Assembly (NCBI GenBank): GCA_039028935.1
Contig: JBCCHD010000008.1
Span: 1-64,000 of the forward strand
DNA: 64,000 nucleotides
From: Pseudomonadota bacterium
GTDB taxonomy: Bacteria; Pseudomonadota; Gammaproteobacteria; Steroidobacterales; SZUA-146
Reading direction: 5' to 3'
Shown here: positions 36,428 to 46,614 of the stretch, piece after piece
Numbering within the stretch: position 1 is the stretch's first letter
Layout: each line of letters begins with the position of its first letter
Program-made: the position numbers and the translations under genes
The notes under the pieces: model-generated
The model's input: only the letters and a program-made list of their open reading frames with translations
What the model was told of the DNA's origin: nothing
Databases searched by the model: none

Positions 36428-37969
36428 ATGCGTATCGGCATTCCACGTGAACAGTTTTCAGGCGAGAAGCGCGTTGCGACCACGCCTGATGTCGCTCGGC
36501 AGCTCATTGAGCTTGGCTACGACATCAGCGTTGAATCCGGTGCCGGAGCGGCCGCTAATTTCTCCGATCAGGCGTATCGGGATGTCGGTGTCACCGTTGA
36601 AGCAACGGCCGCCGATGTGTTTAGCGGAAGCGACATTATTCTTAAAGTACGCGCTCCGGACGCATCCGAGCTGGATCAACTGCGGGAGGGTCAGACCCTA
36701 ATCGGATTTTTGTGGCCCGCTCAACATCCCGAATTGCTGGAAACTTTGCGCGCGAAAAAGGTCACGGCGCTGTCGATGGATAGCGTGCCGCGAATTTCTC
36801 GGGCGCAGAAAATGGATGCCCTGAGCTCGATGGCGAATATCGCCGGCTATCGTGCCATTGTTGAGGCCGCACAATATTTTCCGCGCTTTTTCACGGGCCA
36901 GATTACGGCGGCGGGACGCATACCGCCGGCCAAAGTCATGATCATCGGTGCGGGCGTCGCGGGGCTTGCAGCGATTGGCGCGGCCAAAAGTATGGGTGCG
37001 ATTGTTCGAGCGTTCGATACGCGACCCGAGGTCAAAGAACAAGTTGAAAGTATGGACGCCGAGTTCCTCGAACTTGATTTTGAAGAGGATGAAGACGGTG
37101 CCGGCGAAGGTGGCTATGCCAAAGTCATGAGCAAGGCGTTTATAGAGGCTGAGATGGCGCTGTTCGCCGAGCAAGCTAAAGATGTGGATATCATTGTGAC
37201 CACCGCGCTGATACCCGGCAAACCCGCGCCGCGACTCATCACCAAAGAAATGGTGGCGTCAATGAAAGAGGGTAGCGTGATTGTTGATCTTGCCGCCGAA
37301 CAGGGCGGTAACTGCGAGCTCACGCGACCGGACGAAGTGCACCAGTCCCATGGTGTCACACTGATTGGCTACACCGATCTTCCGAGCCGCATGGCCACGC
37401 AAAGCAGTCAACTGTATGCCAGTAATCTACGGCATCTGCTGGCGGACATGACGCCGGAGAAAGAGGGCGAGCTTCGGGTCGATTTTGAGGACGAAGTCGT
37501 CCGCGGTGCCACCATCACACGCGATGGCGAAACGACCTGGCCGCCGCCAGCACCCAAGCTTTCGGCCGCGCCGGCTAAGCCGGCGCCGGCCAAAACCGAC
37601 GCGGCGCCCCCAGTGCCGCCAAAGCGCTCCGTGGTTGGACCGTTTGTCGCAGCACTGATTGGCGTGGCGGCGCTTCTCGGACTTGGGCATGTGGCGCCGC
37701 CGGACTTTATGGCGCACTTCACCGTGTTTGTGCTCGCGTGCTTCGTGGGCTACATGGTGATCTGGAACGTGACGCCCGCGCTGCACACGCCGCTGATGAG
37801 TGTGACCAATGCCATCAGCAGCATCATTGTGATTGGCGCGCTGCTGCAGATCGACTCATCGAATTCAGTGGTCGTGTGGATGGCGGCCATCGCCATCTTC
37901 ATCACCAGCATAAACATCGTGGGCGGTTTTGCGGTCACGCAACGCATGCTGCGCATGTTTCAGAAGTAG
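36428..37969 (+). CDS. pntA: NAD(P) transhydrogenase subunit alpha
   Basis: 513 residues, the fused E. coli type: the NAD(H)-binding domain I plus C-terminal membrane helices. [17 protein letters not shown] and [18 protein letters not shown] (Rossmann) are conserved, with the mobile-loop region [19 protein letters not shown] Pro/Ala linker ([19 protein letters not shown]) leads to about four membrane helices. With PntB it uses the proton gradient to make NADPH from NADH. The ATG at 36428 is preferred because AGGAG is eight bases upstream; a GTG two codons earlier is too close. A TTGACA at 36373-36378 could be a -35, with no clear -10. Confidence 0.97.
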   Translation: MRIGIPREQFSGEKRVATTPDVARQLIELGYDISVESGAGAAANFSDQAYRDVGVTVEATAADVFSGSDIILKVRAPDASELDQLREGQTLIGFLWPAQHPELLETLRAKKVTALSMDSVPRISRAQKMDALSSMANIAGYRAIVEAAQYFPRFFTGQITAAGRIPPAKVMIIGAGVAGLAAIGAAKSMGAIVRAFDTRPEVKEQVESMDAEFLELDFEEDEDGAGEGGYAKVMSKAFIEAEMALFAEQAKDVDIIVTTALIPGKPAPRLITKEMVASMKEGSVIVDLAAEQGGNCELTRPDEVHQSHGVTLIGYTDLPSRMATQSSQLYASNLRHLLADMTPEKEGELRVDFEDEVVRGATITRDGETTWPPPAPKLSAAPAKPAPAKTDAAPPVPPKRSVVGPFVAALIGVAALLGLGHVAPPDFMAHFTVFVLACFVGYMVIWNVTPALHTPLMSVTNAISSIIVIGALLQIDSSNSVVVWMAAIAIFITSINIVGGFAVTQRMLRMFQK

Positions 37970-37978
37970 GGGGCTCGG

Positions 37979-39373
37979 ATGACACCTGGAATCGTAACGG
38001 CCGCCTATATCGCTGCCATCATTTTATTCATTCTCGCTTTGGGCGGGCTAAGCAATCAAGAAACCGCTCGTCGCGGGAACGCGTACGGTATCGCGGGCAT
38101 GCTGTTAGCGCTCGTGGCCACACTCGCTGGCATTGTTACCGACAACCACTCAATTGTGTTTATCACGTTGGCACTCGGTGGTGCCGTGGGCTTGGTGCTC
38201 GCCCGTCGTGTACAAATGACTGAGATGCCCGAACTCGTTGCGATTTTGCACAGTTTGGTCGGTATGGCTGCGGTGCTCGTCGGCTACGCCAACTTTATGG
38301 ATCACGAGTGGGCCTTAGTCGGCGTGGCGAAGACCATTCACGATGTGGAGACCTACCTGGGCGTGCTGATCGGCGCGGTGACCTTTTCCGGGTCGGTTGT
38401 GGCGTTTGGCAAACTCAGTGGCCGAATGACAAGCAAACCGCTGATGTTACCGGCCCGTCACTGGCTCAATCTGGGCTTGCTGATCGCCGCTGTTGTGGTG
38501 GGTAAACTGTTTCTCGACCAGTCGGCGGCCGGCGGTGGACTCAACGCACTGATCATCATGACCATCATCGCGCTGCTGTTTGGCGTTCATATGGTGGTGG
38601 CGATCGGCGGGGCCGATATGCCGGTGGTGGTATCGATGCTCAACAGCTACTCCGGCTGGGCCGCGGCTGCGACCGGGTTCATGCTGAGTAACGATCTATT
38701 GATCGTGACGGGTGCGCTGGTGGGTAGTAGCGGCGCGATTTTGAGCTACATCATGTGTCGCGCGATGAACCGCAAGTTTCTGTCTGTTATTGCCGGCGGT
38801 TTCGGTTCGACAGGCGGCAGTGGCGGTGGAAGTAGCGCTGAACAGGGTGAAGTGGTGGCCATTCAGGCCGCCGAAACGGCGGAGTTACTCGCCGGCGCAA
38901 AAGAGGTAATGATTATTCCGGGTTACGGTATGGCGGTTGCCCAGGCGCAGCATACGGTGTTTGAAATCACCAAAGCACTGCGCGACAAGGGCGTTACCGT
39001 GCGCTTTGGCATTCATCCTGTGGCGGGACGGATGCCCGGTCATATGAACGTGCTGTTGGCCGAAGCCAAAGTACCGTATGACATCGTGTTCGAGATGGAA
39101 GAAATTAACGAAGACTTTCCGGATGTGGATGTGTCGGTGGTGATCGGAGCCAATGACATTGTTAACCCAGCGGCACTGGAGGAACCGGACAGTCCCATCG
39201 CGGGGATGCCGGTGCTCGAAGTGTGGAACGGCGATCAGACGATCGTGCTCAAACGCAGCATGGCCACGGGCTATGCGGGTGTGCAAAACCCGCTCTTTTT
39301 TAAGGACAACACCCGTATGCTGTTTGGCGATGCCAAAGAGACACTGGATGAAGTGCTTACGCATCTTCGCTAG
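37979..39373 (+). CDS. pntB: NAD(P) transhydrogenase subunit beta
   Basis: 464 residues. About nine membrane helices (domain II) are followed by the NADP(H)-binding domain III with [11 protein letters not shown] and [10 protein letters not shown]. It forms the proton channel and NADP site of the transhydrogenase. It begins nine bases after pntA, so it is the second gene of a pntAB operon. A hairpin without T-run follows in the gap to the convergent gene. Full length and intact. Confidence 0.97.
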   Translation: MTPGIVTAAYIAAIILFILALGGLSNQETARRGNAYGIAGMLLALVATLAGIVTDNHSIVFITLALGGAVGLVLARRVQMTEMPELVAILHSLVGMAAVLVGYANFMDHEWALVGVAKTIHDVETYLGVLIGAVTFSGSVVAFGKLSGRMTSKPLMLPARHWLNLGLLIAAVVVGKLFLDQSAAGGGLNALIIMTIIALLFGVHMVVAIGGADMPVVVSMLNSYSGWAAAATGFMLSNDLLIVTGALVGSSGAILSYIMCRAMNRKFLSVIAGGFGSTGGSGGGSSAEQGEVVAIQAAETAELLAGAKEVMIIPGYGMAVAQAQHTVFEITKALRDKGVTVRFGIHPVAGRMPGHMNVLLAEAKVPYDIVFEMEEINEDFPDVDVSVVIGANDIVNPAALEEPDSPIAGMPVLEVWNGDQTIVLKRSMATGYAGVQNPLFFKDNTRMLFGDAKETLDEVLTHLR

Positions 39374-39395
39374 TTGCTCTACAACACGTAATCGC

Positions 39396-39421
39396 CGCGC
39401 GCGTGGGATATCACGCGCGTG
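39396..39421. terminator. GC-rich hairpin between convergent genes
   Basis: Arms CGCGCGTG (39398-39405) and CACGCGCG (39412-39419) with loop GGATAT, extendable by two pairs. No T-run on either strand, so it is at best a weak terminator or transcript-end stabiliser for pntB and the convergent gene. Confidence 0.4.
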
Positions 39422-39479
39422 GATAACACCCTGGTCGGTGTCGGTGGGTTGTCGCCGTCGAGTAAGAGTGGCCGCGACG

Positions 39480-39965
39480 CTAGGGTGACTCAAAGAGTCG
39501 GCGTGGACTGGCTTTGGCAAAGAGGTCGCCGAGTGTGACCGCGCTGTCTTCGATCGAATACGGAAACACGAGCGTCATGGCAAAGCCAGCGCGATGATCG
39601 AGTGTCACGGCAATGGCGGTGGTTGGTGTGTCTTTCCCAGGTGGGGTGACGACGACGTTTGAAAGCACGGCCGTAGCGTTGTAGCGCTGATTTTCGGCAC
39701 CGATACGCAAATTGATATCCAGCATATCCATCACCTCGTTTGCACTCGGTTGATCGCTGTTCAAACCATCGATACCAGAAATCGTGACCACCTCGCCGTC
39801 GGTCGTCATGGCGCCACCAAACGGGAAAAACTCGCCGTGCTCGACGAGCAGCTCCTCGGCGATTGGCAGCAGCGTATTGAGCATAGTCTGCACATCCCCC
39901 TCCGTGTCGGCCATCGCCGGCGACAAGAGCAGTAAGCTGGCCAGGGCCATGGAAATCGATTTCAT
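39480..39965 (-). CDS. Secreted hypothetical protein
   Basis: 161 residues with a clear signal peptide (ISMALASLLLLSPAMA, cleavage before DTEG), so probably periplasmic. The mature part is acidic and regular (ANEVMDMLDINLRIG; TTAIAVTLDHRAGFAMTLVFPY), compatible with a mixed alpha/beta domain. No family recognised. Convergent with pntB and 133 bases downstream of the diguanylate cyclase stop, on the same strand; not obviously linked to either. Confidence 0.7.
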   Translation of the reverse strand: MKSISMALASLLLLSPAMADTEGDVQTMLNTLLPIAEELLVEHGEFFPFGGAMTTDGEVVTISGIDGLNSDQPSANEVMDMLDINLRIGAENQRYNATAVLSNVVVTPPGKDTPTTAIAVTLDHRAGFAMTLVFPYSIEDSAVTLGDLFAKASPRRLFESP

Positions 39966-40098
39966 GACGGGTCTCGGTAATACGCCAATGTGTAGGGTAC
40001 CGCGAATGGGCGCGGTCCACGGCGTACAATTGTGAACACTTGCGTCGTCGAGGCGTCGCGCAGGGCGCAGGGCAAGTGGCGATCCTACCGGTTATGGC

Positions 40099-41106
40099 TT
40101 AACCGGTAACGGTAATGGTCGCGTCGCGCTCGTGGGGGAAGCGTGCCAGACACACTTGATTGCGGCCACGCGCCTTGGCGTCATACAGCGCCTCGTCCGC
40201 ACGCCCGAGCCATTCTTTGGACGTTTCATCGCTGACCAATTCAGCGACGCCGACCGACAGGGTGACATCGACCCCACTGCAAGGTACCTCAGCGACTTCT
40301 TTTCGCAGTTCTTCGGCAAGGGCGGCGGCGCTGCGAATGTGCTCATTGTGGGTGATCACCACAAACTCTTCGCCACCGATGCGATACAGACTGTCGGTCT
40401 GGCGTATGCGCGCCGTGATTCGACGACACACCTCGATCAATACCTCGTCGCCGACACCGTGTCCGTGTTGGTCATTGATCTGTTTGAATCGATCGAGATC
40501 GATTAGCAGTAGTGAGCTTGGAGTGCCCAGCCGATTGCGCTGCGCCTGCACGCGCTGCATTTCAAGTAGCAATCCGCGTCGATTGCCGGTTCCGGTGAGG
40601 GGGTCACAGGCCGCCAGTTCCATCAGCTGCTCCTTCTGGCGTCGTGTCTGCGCGGAAAAACTGTAGGCCACTGAATTGGTGATCAACAAGGTGACGAGCA
40701 CCGCGCCGAGTTGGCTAAACGCCATCTGCGACACAAGGGGCGGCAACAAGGCGAGCGTTGCGACCATGACCAGCGCCAGGGCTTCTTTGGGTTTGAGTAA
40801 ATAGAAGCCAACCATCAATGCGGGGTACGTCCAGAATACTTGCATAGGGCCCTTTAGGTAGACCGTCAGCAGTGCGCCGCTCGTGCAGAGAATCGACAGA
40901 TAGATACTGGCTGGCCGCACCTTGTGCGTGCGAAACACAAAGATCCCAAGGGCCGCCATCGATACGACGATGAGTGCATCAACAAAACCGATCAGCCACT
41001 CGCCTTGCGACAGGCGCATGACGGCAAAGGGCAGAATACCCAAAGTGCCCGCCGCACATAAAATTAAGGGCAGGATTTCCTCTGGCTGAATTTTGTTAAC
41101 GCGCAT
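40099..41106 (-). CDS. Membrane-bound diguanylate cyclase (GGDEF)
   Basis: About 335 residues. Five to six N-terminal membrane helices form a MASE-like sensor (about residues 10-165), followed by a GGDEF domain with DPLTGTGNRRGL, LLIDLDRFKQIND and the active site RIGGEEFVV (GGEEF, catalytically competent). The expected product is c-di-GMP. The inhibitory I-site RxxD is not evident in the usual place. Start: the ATG at 41106 has AGGTGG just upstream; the frame extends to 41232 but that part is not membrane-like. It sits with a Crp/Clp-type regulator in the same window, whose Xanthomonas relative binds c-di-GMP; a link here is speculation. Confidence 0.92.
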   Translation of the reverse strand: MRVNKIQPEEILPLILCAAGTLGILPFAVMRLSQGEWLIGFVDALIVVSMAALGIFVFRTHKVRPASIYLSILCTSGALLTVYLKGPMQVFWTYPALMVGFYLLKPKEALALVMVATLALLPPLVSQMAFSQLGAVLVTLLITNSVAYSFSAQTRRQKEQLMELAACDPLTGTGNRRGLLLEMQRVQAQRNRLGTPSSLLLIDLDRFKQINDQHGHGVGDEVLIEVCRRITARIRQTDSLYRIGGEEFVVITHNEHIRSAAALAEELRKEVAEVPCSGVDVTLSVGVAELVSDETSKEWLGRADEALYDAKARGRNQVCLARFPHERDATITVTG

Positions 41107-41528
41107 GACGCCACCTTTAGTCCGCAGGAAGATCACGACACGCTGATTAATCGGATGCGTTTGGGGGCTGATAATGGGGGCGCGTGCCGCGACCGCCATA
41201 ACGCCCCGCATCCGCAGCGAGCCTACTAACATAAGCGATAGGACTCGTGGAAAACCCTCACGCGAGCACGAAAAAAAGGCCCGTAATTAGACTGTTTCCA
41301 TGGGCGCGCTTAACGCGCTGAAGCATAGCGGGATTATTACGCGGCGTTGGGTGTGGATTGAGCGCGCATTGGATTTATGTCAAATCAATCCACCGCGTTA
41401 TTTGAATTGCGTCGCACCAATGCGCGGTGCAGGAGGGGGCACTTCCGCAAACGGAGTGGGCTACGTTCGCCACGCGGCGAGCGTGACCAGGCAATTTGGG
41501 CGATACGTCGACGACATGTGTCGCGCGA
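41107..41528. other. Intergenic region upstream of the diguanylate cyclase
   Basis: 422 bases between two minus-strand genes. No credible gene. It holds repeated TGGATT elements (41353-41393, separate entry), a minus-strand TTGACA at 41383-41378 that could be a -35 without a good -10, and a GCGCG-CTTAA-CGCGC repeat near 41304. Confidence 0.45.
41353..41393. promoter_or_regulatory. Inverted and direct repeats of TGGATT
   Basis: GTGGATTG (41353-41360) and its exact complement CAATCCAC (41386-41393) flank a third copy, TGGATT, at 41370-41375. A TTGACA on the minus strand lies between them. The set lies about 250-290 bases upstream of the cyclase start and resembles a multi-site operator (inference). 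Confidence 0.35.
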
Positions 41529-42065
41529 CTAGAACATCTCGCGTTCGGGAAAATCGATAGTGGTATTGGCAATGCCATTGATGGAGTTGGTCATGATGTT
41601 CTTCACCACCTGGCCCACAATCTCGACGATTTGCGCCTCGCTCAGTCCAGCGTCGAGCGCCCGTCGTACAGCTGAGTTGTCGCCGTGTCCATGATTACCA
41701 TTGATCGATATGGCCAGATTGAGTACGGCTTGTTCAACCGGATCTTTGGACTTGCCTTTTTGCGCGGCCACGATTTCTTCATCGCTCATGCCCAGGCGCG
41801 CAGCAATGGCCGAATGGGCGGCAACACAATAACCACAACTGTTGTCATTGCTGACAACCAGTGCAATTTTTTCGTTGAGCTTGGCGCTTAATGTGCCGTT
41901 CGACAGATGTTCGGTAAGCGCGAGCTGTGCCGCTAGCGTGGTGGGCGCCTGCGCCATGACCGCATACACATTGGGCACCATGCCAAGCTGGTGGTGCAGC
42001 TGGTCAAGTAAGTCTTTGGCCAGACCGTCGGCCGACTCTCGATCGATGGTTTTAAATTGCGACAT
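41529..42065 (-). CDS. Carboxymuconolactone decarboxylase / AhpD-like protein
   Basis: 178 residues, all-helical. It has the AhpD-type redox motif SCGYCVAAHSAIAARLG (CxxC plus His three residues on), typical of alkylhydroperoxidase-like proteins that cope with peroxides. The start is the ATG at 42065 rather than an in-frame codon at 42134, because family members begin near this point. It stands between the cyclase and the phosphatase on the same strand, with gaps over 130 bases, so probably its own unit. Substrate unknown. Confidence 0.87.
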   Translation of the reverse strand: MSQFKTIDRESADGLAKDLLDQLHHQLGMVPNVYAVMAQAPTTLAAQLALTEHLSNGTLSAKLNEKIALVVSNDNSCGYCVAAHSAIAARLGMSDEEIVAAQKGKSKDPVEQAVLNLAISINGNHGHGDNSAVRRALDAGLSEAQIVEIVGQVVKNIMTNSINGIANTTIDFPEREMF

Positions 42066-42202
42066 GGCGTTCCCCGCGCGCGGCCACGTGTCGTGGGCCA
42101 GATTGAATGTGCCAACTTGTCGTGCTGGCGTCAAATCGAGCGTACGGCTGGTGCATGACAGCTAGGTGAAATACCCAGCCAAGACCGGCAATCGTTAAAT
42201 CA

Positions 42203-42889
42203 TTATTCATCTTGATCACTGTGTCGTAGCTGGCCCTGTCGGGTCTCCCCTTGCTGGTTGGCCTGCCAATATTCCAGCGTGTCGGCGTTGAGGCAAGTAA
42301 GCCACTGATCGCCGTAAGCGTAGGTGTCAATCAACAGCGTGTGCTCGTGATCACCGATCTCGCCATCGTACTGGGTTGTGTGTCCGCAAATGACCCGATG
42401 GTCGGAATGGTAGGGCCGGGGTTTCGATACCTTCTTCCAATACAAATGTCGATCATCTTGTTCGTCCAGCGGTCGTTTGGGTTTGACGCTGGCATGGACG
42501 AATATCTGCGAATCCGCCTCGTAATACGGCAACGTATTCTCCAAAAACTGCCAGTGTTCAATGGGAATGCTGGCCTGCCAATCGGCACCCGTTGTGTACT
42601 GATACGAATAAAGCGTTTCCTCACCGCCGAAATGTTGCCAGGCAAAAAACCGTTCTGCGTTGTCGCGGGCGTCGAGCATCATCACCTCGTGATTCCCGCG
42701 AAGTGTGATCAGTTTGGCAGGGCCGGCGTAGTCGAGCAGGTAGTCGATCACGCCTTTGGAGTCGGGGCCGCGATCGACATAGTCGCCGAGCAGCACAAGC
42801 GTATCGTCGCGTGTGAGCGGCAAACGTTCTACGAGTCCCGTCAGTGCGGTTAGGCAACCGTGGATGTCGCCGATGGCGTAATGGCTCAT
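42203..42889 (-). CDS. Calcineurin-like metallophosphatase (PrpE/ApaH/PP2A type)
   Basis: 228 residues. The metal-binding motifs are complete: GDIHGC, GDYVDRGPDS and GNHEVMML, with HASVKP and CGHT further on. This subgroup hydrolyses phosphoproteins or diadenosine tetraphosphate; the sequence does not settle which. Four bases separate it from the DUF465 gene upstream, so they are co-transcribed. Confidence 0.9.
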   Translation of the reverse strand: MSHYAIGDIHGCLTALTGLVERLPLTRDDTLVLLGDYVDRGPDSKGVIDYLLDYAGPAKLITLRGNHEVMMLDARDNAERFFAWQHFGGEETLYSYQYTTGADWQASIPIEHWQFLENTLPYYEADSQIFVHASVKPKRPLDEQDDRHLYWKKVSKPRPYHSDHRVICGHTTQYDGEIGDHEHTLLIDTYAYGDQWLTCLNADTLEYWQANQQGETRQGQLRHSDQDE

Positions 42890-42893
42890 GCAG

Positions 42894-43115
42894 TCAGGCG
42901 TTCAGGTCTGGAATTAAGGCGCTTTCAAGGCGAGTAATGTTGTCTTTAATATACAGTTTGCGCTTTTTAAGGCGTCGCAGTTTGAGCTGGTCGACCGACG
43001 GGTCTTCGCTGAGGGTGATGATTTTAGAGTCAAGGTCGCGGTGGGCGATGCGCAGCTCCTTGAGCTTCTCCCGATTCTTAAAACACTCTGTATCGATGGT
43101 CATAGTGCCCGACAT
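42894..43115 (-). CDS. DUF465 (YdcH-like) small protein
   Basis: 73 residues. A basic coiled-coil hairpin ending in RRLKKRKLYIKDNITRL, characteristic of DUF465/YdcH proteins, whose role is unknown. Two ATGs are possible (43115 and 43103); the first has AGG directly adjacent, the second has weaker signals, so the start is uncertain by four residues. It is followed within four bases by the phosphatase. Confidence 0.82.
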   Translation of the reverse strand: MSGTMTIDTECFKNREKLKELRIAHRDLDSKIITLSEDPSVDQLKLRRLKKRKLYIKDNITRLESALIPDLNA

Positions 43116-43332
43116 CCTGCCGCCCGACGGCGGTATCGCTGCGTCGTATTCTACACGCGCGTTCTTCCGGATGGGCTACTTTGACGCCATAATGTCGGCA
43201 ATTTTGCGCTGCAGCAGTTTGAGCGATCGTCGTGTTTCGGTGACGAAACAATCGCTTAGTTGATTGAAAATAAGGGTTAAGTGGCATCGTACGGCCACGG
43301 ATCTGCGACTCGGCGGCCGCATCCACATGCCG

Positions 43333-43638
43333 TTAGTGAATCTCCCGCGCCTGAAGCCCGAGATTGGCCACCTGTGCGCCGACAAACACGATAAAGCCTT
43401 GGCGCCGATTCTCGCCGTTTTCGCTGTAATCAAACGTAAACACCCGTCGAAAACGCAGACCACTGGGCGAGTTGATCAGGCTGAGTTTGGCAAATGAAAC
43501 GGTGCCATCGAGAAACTGGACATCCGCTCGACGACAGCCTTGGCGTGCCACCTCGTTGGCCAGCTCACGAATTTTCATGGTGTCGAACCAAAACCAACTG
43601 GCCGTTAGAAGGAGCACCAAAATCAGATAGGGCCACAT
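43333..43638 (-). CDS. DUF3301 family membrane protein
   Basis: 101 residues. An N-terminal membrane helix (LILVLLLTASWFWFD) is followed by the conserved ANEVARQGCRRADVQFLDGTV and FTFDYSENGENRRQGFIVFVG of DUF3301, a gammaproteobacterial family of unknown function. It starts seven bases after the cysQ stop on the same strand, so the two are co-transcribed. Confidence 0.88.
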   Translation of the reverse strand: MWPYLILVLLLTASWFWFDTMKIRELANEVARQGCRRADVQFLDGTVSFAKLSLINSPSGLRFRRVFTFDYSENGENRRQGFIVFVGAQVANLGLQAREIH

Positions 43639-43645
43639 GCTGAGC

Positions 43646-44437
43646 TTAATCCTGTAGCGGCCTTAACCAATCGACGGAGTCGTCGCCGATCACAAAAAAA
43701 TGCGGATTGAGAATGTCGGCCTTGGCGTTGTAGCGAAGGGGGCTGCCATTCAGATCGACCACCTGTCCGCCGGCTGCCGACACCACGGCGTGCGCAGCGG
43801 CGGTGTCCCACTCGGATGTCGGACCGAGTCGCGGGTAGAGGTCGGCGCGGCCGGCGGCCACTAGGCACAGTTTTAATGAGCTGCCCATCGGCGTCATCTC
43901 GTGCGGGCCGAGCCGCGACAGATACTCATCAAGCAGGGCGCCGCGGTGTGAGCGACTGCCCACGACCACCGGTGTCTCCTTGCAGGGGCGCACCTGGATG
44001 GTTGTTCTATCGTCCTCGTGGATCAGAAACGCGCCGGATTGCGTGTCGCCGCAATAGGTGTCGCCCGAGACCGGCACATGCACCACGCCCAGTACCGGCG
44101 CATGGTCGCGAATGAGCGCAATGTTCACGGTGAACTCGCCGTTGCGCTTTACAAACTCCTTGGTGCCGTCGAGTGGATCCACGAGCCAGTAGGGATCCCA
44201 GTCCCGTCGCGTTTCCCACTCGATGGTGGCCGACTCTTCCGACAGAATCGGAATATCCGGCGTGAGCGCCTGCAGCTGTTCCACAATATACGTGTGCGCG
44301 GCCAGATCCGCCGCCGTGAGTGGCGACTCATCGGCTTTGTGCTCCACGTTAAAGTCGGAGTCATACACGTCGAGAATTCGGCGACCGGCACCGCATGCGA
44401 TGTCGATCATCGGCTCAAGCCAATCACTATAGGACAA
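43646..44437 (-). CDS. cysQ: 3'(2'),5'-bisphosphate nucleotidase CysQ
   Basis: About 263 residues of the inositol-monophosphatase-like family. It removes a phosphate from PAP (3'-phosphoadenosine 5'-phosphate), a by-product of sulfate assimilation. Metal motifs: ILSEESATIEWE and WLVDPLDGTKEF, then SEWDTAAAHAVVSAAGG. A TTG is taken as start because AAGGAAG lies six bases upstream; this gives MSYSDWLEPMIDIA, while the frame continues to 44494 with no good signal. The gene is divergent from the HAD hydrolase gene. Confidence 0.92.
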   Translation of the reverse strand: MSYSDWLEPMIDIACGAGRRILDVYDSDFNVEHKADESPLTAADLAAHTYIVEQLQALTPDIPILSEESATIEWETRRDWDPYWLVDPLDGTKEFVKRNGEFTVNIALIRDHAPVLGVVHVPVSGDTYCGDTQSGAFLIHEDDRTTIQVRPCKETPVVVGSRSHRGALLDEYLSRLGPHEMTPMGSSLKLCLVAAGRADLYPRLGPTSEWDTAAAHAVVSAAGGQVVDLNGSPLRYNAKADILNPHFFVIGDDSVDWLRPLQD

Positions 44438-44481
44438 GACGCTCTTCCTTCCGCAGTCAACAGACCGGTAGTATAGCCAAC

Positions 44482-45186
44482 ATGACCGCACCAATGCTTG
44501 ACGATATTCCCTGGCAGCACCTCGATACGGTGCTGCTGGACATGGACGGCACGTTGCTCGACCTGGCGTTCGACACGCGCTTTTGGCTGCATACCTTGCC
44601 GGCCCATATTGCGGCGGTCAAAGGCATCTCAGTCGATGAGGCAACCCAGCGCGTTATCGCCCACGCGGACCGCACGCGAGGCACGCTCGATTGGTATTGC
44701 CTCGATCATTGGACGCGTTCGATCGGCGTGGATATCCGCTCGGTAAAGCAAACACAGAGTCATCTGGTGCGCTGGCTGCCTGGGGCGGAGGACTTTCTGC
44801 GGGCACTCCAGCGACTGCCGGCGCGTCGCATTCTGGCCACCAATGCGCATCCGTTTATCTTGGCCATCAAACAGGCAGAAGTGCACGTGCAGCGCTATTT
44901 CGATCGCGCGATTACCTCACACGACTTCGACGCGCCCAAAGAGTATCCCGCCTTCTGGTCGGCACTCGAACGCAGTTTTGGTATCGACCTGTCACGCACC
45001 GTACTGATCGACGACAGCATCAACGTACTGGAAGCCGCCCAACGCGCGGGCGTTGCCTATCGGATCGAAATCATGCGACCCGACTCGGAGTTTGGTAAGG
45101 CGGGTCGAGGCGCGGACCACGGTCTTGACGCGATGGAAGTGGACAGCGTGGCCGAGATCACCGACACCGTACTCGCCATGGGTTAA
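44482..45186 (+). CDS. yrfG: HAD hydrolase, YrfG-like nucleotidase
   Basis: 234 residues. HAD motifs: LLDMDGTLLDLAFD (nucleophile Asp and acid/base Asp), ILATNAHP (motif II), the Lys in DAPKEYPAFW, and IDDSINVLEAA (motif IV). This arrangement, with FDTRFW after motif I, is that of E. coli YrfG, a GMP/IMP nucleotidase. ATG start close to the divergent cysQ start. It is convergent with rhlB, 87 bases away. Confidence 0.88.
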   Translation: MTAPMLDDIPWQHLDTVLLDMDGTLLDLAFDTRFWLHTLPAHIAAVKGISVDEATQRVIAHADRTRGTLDWYCLDHWTRSIGVDIRSVKQTQSHLVRWLPGAEDFLRALQRLPARRILATNAHPFILAIKQAEVHVQRYFDRAITSHDFDAPKEYPAFWSALERSFGIDLSRTVLIDDSINVLEAAQRAGVAYRIEIMRPDSEFGKAGRGADHGLDAMEVDSVAEITDTVLAMG

Positions 45187-45273
45187 CCGTCCGTCCGTGC
45201 GGTGGCCTTTTCACCGCGCCGTGCGGATGGTTACTGCAAAGGCGCCTCGCGCGTCCGCCGTTTGGTGGTATTG

Positions 45274-46614
45274 CTATTCGCTCGCCGGTTTGGGCTTACG
45301 TCGTCGACGCCGACGCTTGGGTTTCTTCGAAGCCTGTCCCTCATTGCCCGAGGCTTTTTGCGATGGGGAAGGACGACCGCCTTTGCGCGGACCGCCTCGT
45401 CGTGGGGGTGGGCGACGCCGTTTGAGCGTGGGGATGGTGATGTCGGCCAGGAGCGCTTGCTCTACCGGTTCCATTGGCAGCCGATAACCCACATATTTTT
45501 CGATATCGGGCAGGCCTTGGGCGTAGTTTTCGCAGCCGAAACTGATGGCGTCGCCATAGGAGCCCGCACGCGCCGTGCGGCCAATGCGATGCACATAGTC
45601 TTCGGGATCTTGCGGCAAATCGTAGTTGAATACATGGCTCACGTTATCGATATGGAGGCCGCGCGAGGCCACATCCGTGCCCACTAGAATTTGCAGCTCA
45701 CCGCTTTGAAACTTCTTGAGCATGCTCATGCGTTTCTTTTGCGGCACGTCGCCGGAGATGGCGAGCGCGCTGAAGTCATTAGCGATGAGTGTGGCTTGCA
45801 CCAGTTCCGCTGCGCGCTTGGTGTTCACAAACACCATGGTGCGGCTGGGATCGGTTTTGCGCAAAATGCCCACCAGAAGCCGGAGCTTTTCGTCGTTGGC
45901 CGGGTAGTATATGACCTGCCGAATGCGATCCGCCGCCACCGACTCGGCCTCAATGCGAATCAACTTAGGGTCATTCATATGCTCGTACGCCAGCTCAAGC
46001 ACGCGTTGTGAGAGTGTTGCCGAGAACATGAGGTTGAGTCGGGCCTGGGGCTCAGGCAGCCGACGCAGCACGTAGCGAATGTCTTTAATAAAGCCAAGGT
46101 CAAACATGCGATCAGCCTCATCGAGAATCACCACGCTGATGTGCTTGAGACCAAACACCTTTTGTTTGAAATAGTCGATCAGGCGGCCGGGTGTGCCGAT
46201 CAGTACATCGCAGCCGTTTTCGATGGCGACGCGTTGCTTTTCATAGTCGGTGCCGCCGAAGGCCAGGCACAGTTTGTAATCGCATCCTTCGTTGAGCACC
46301 ACCGCATCGTTGTAAATCTGGATCGCAAGCTCGCGTGTCGGCGCCAATATGATGGCGCGCGGATCGTTGGGACGACGATTGTCGTCGGGCGAGGTGGTGG
46401 TCAGACGATTGAGCATGGCCAGCAGAAAGGCCGCCGATTTACCGGTGCCGGTTTGCGCTTGTCCGGCGACGTCGCCCCCAGCCAACGCCACGGGCAGTGC
46501 ACCGGCCTGAATGGGCGTGCAAAACTCGAACCCGGCCGATTCAACCCCTTTTAGTACGTTCGGGTGTAAATCCAGGGTGGAAAAGGCAGTTTCGGACAGA
46601 TGCGTAGAGGTCAT
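45274..46614 (-). CDS. rhlB: DEAD-box RNA helicase RhlB
   Basis: 446 residues. All helicase motifs are present: Q motif region FEFCTPIQ, AQTGTGKSAA, PTRELA, TPGRLID, LDEADRMFDLGF, SAT, VGTDVASRGLHID and HRIGRTARAG. The tail (from about 395) is strongly basic (KKPKRRRRRRKP), as in RhlB, which works with RNase E and PNPase in the degradosome. It is divergent from trxA-rho, the usual gammaproteobacterial arrangement, which supports RhlB over other DEAD helicases. Confidence 0.95.
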   Translation of the reverse strand: MTSTHLSETAFSTLDLHPNVLKGVESAGFEFCTPIQAGALPVALAGGDVAGQAQTGTGKSAAFLLAMLNRLTTTSPDDNRRPNDPRAIILAPTRELAIQIYNDAVVLNEGCDYKLCLAFGGTDYEKQRVAIENGCDVLIGTPGRLIDYFKQKVFGLKHISVVILDEADRMFDLGFIKDIRYVLRRLPEPQARLNLMFSATLSQRVLELAYEHMNDPKLIRIEAESVAADRIRQVIYYPANDEKLRLLVGILRKTDPSRTMVFVNTKRAAELVQATLIANDFSALAISGDVPQKKRMSMLKKFQSGELQILVGTDVASRGLHIDNVSHVFNYDLPQDPEDYVHRIGRTARAGSYGDAISFGCENYAQGLPDIEKYVGYRLPMEPVEQALLADITIPTLKRRRPPPRRGGPRKGGRPSPSQKASGNEGQASKKPKRRRRRRKPKPASE

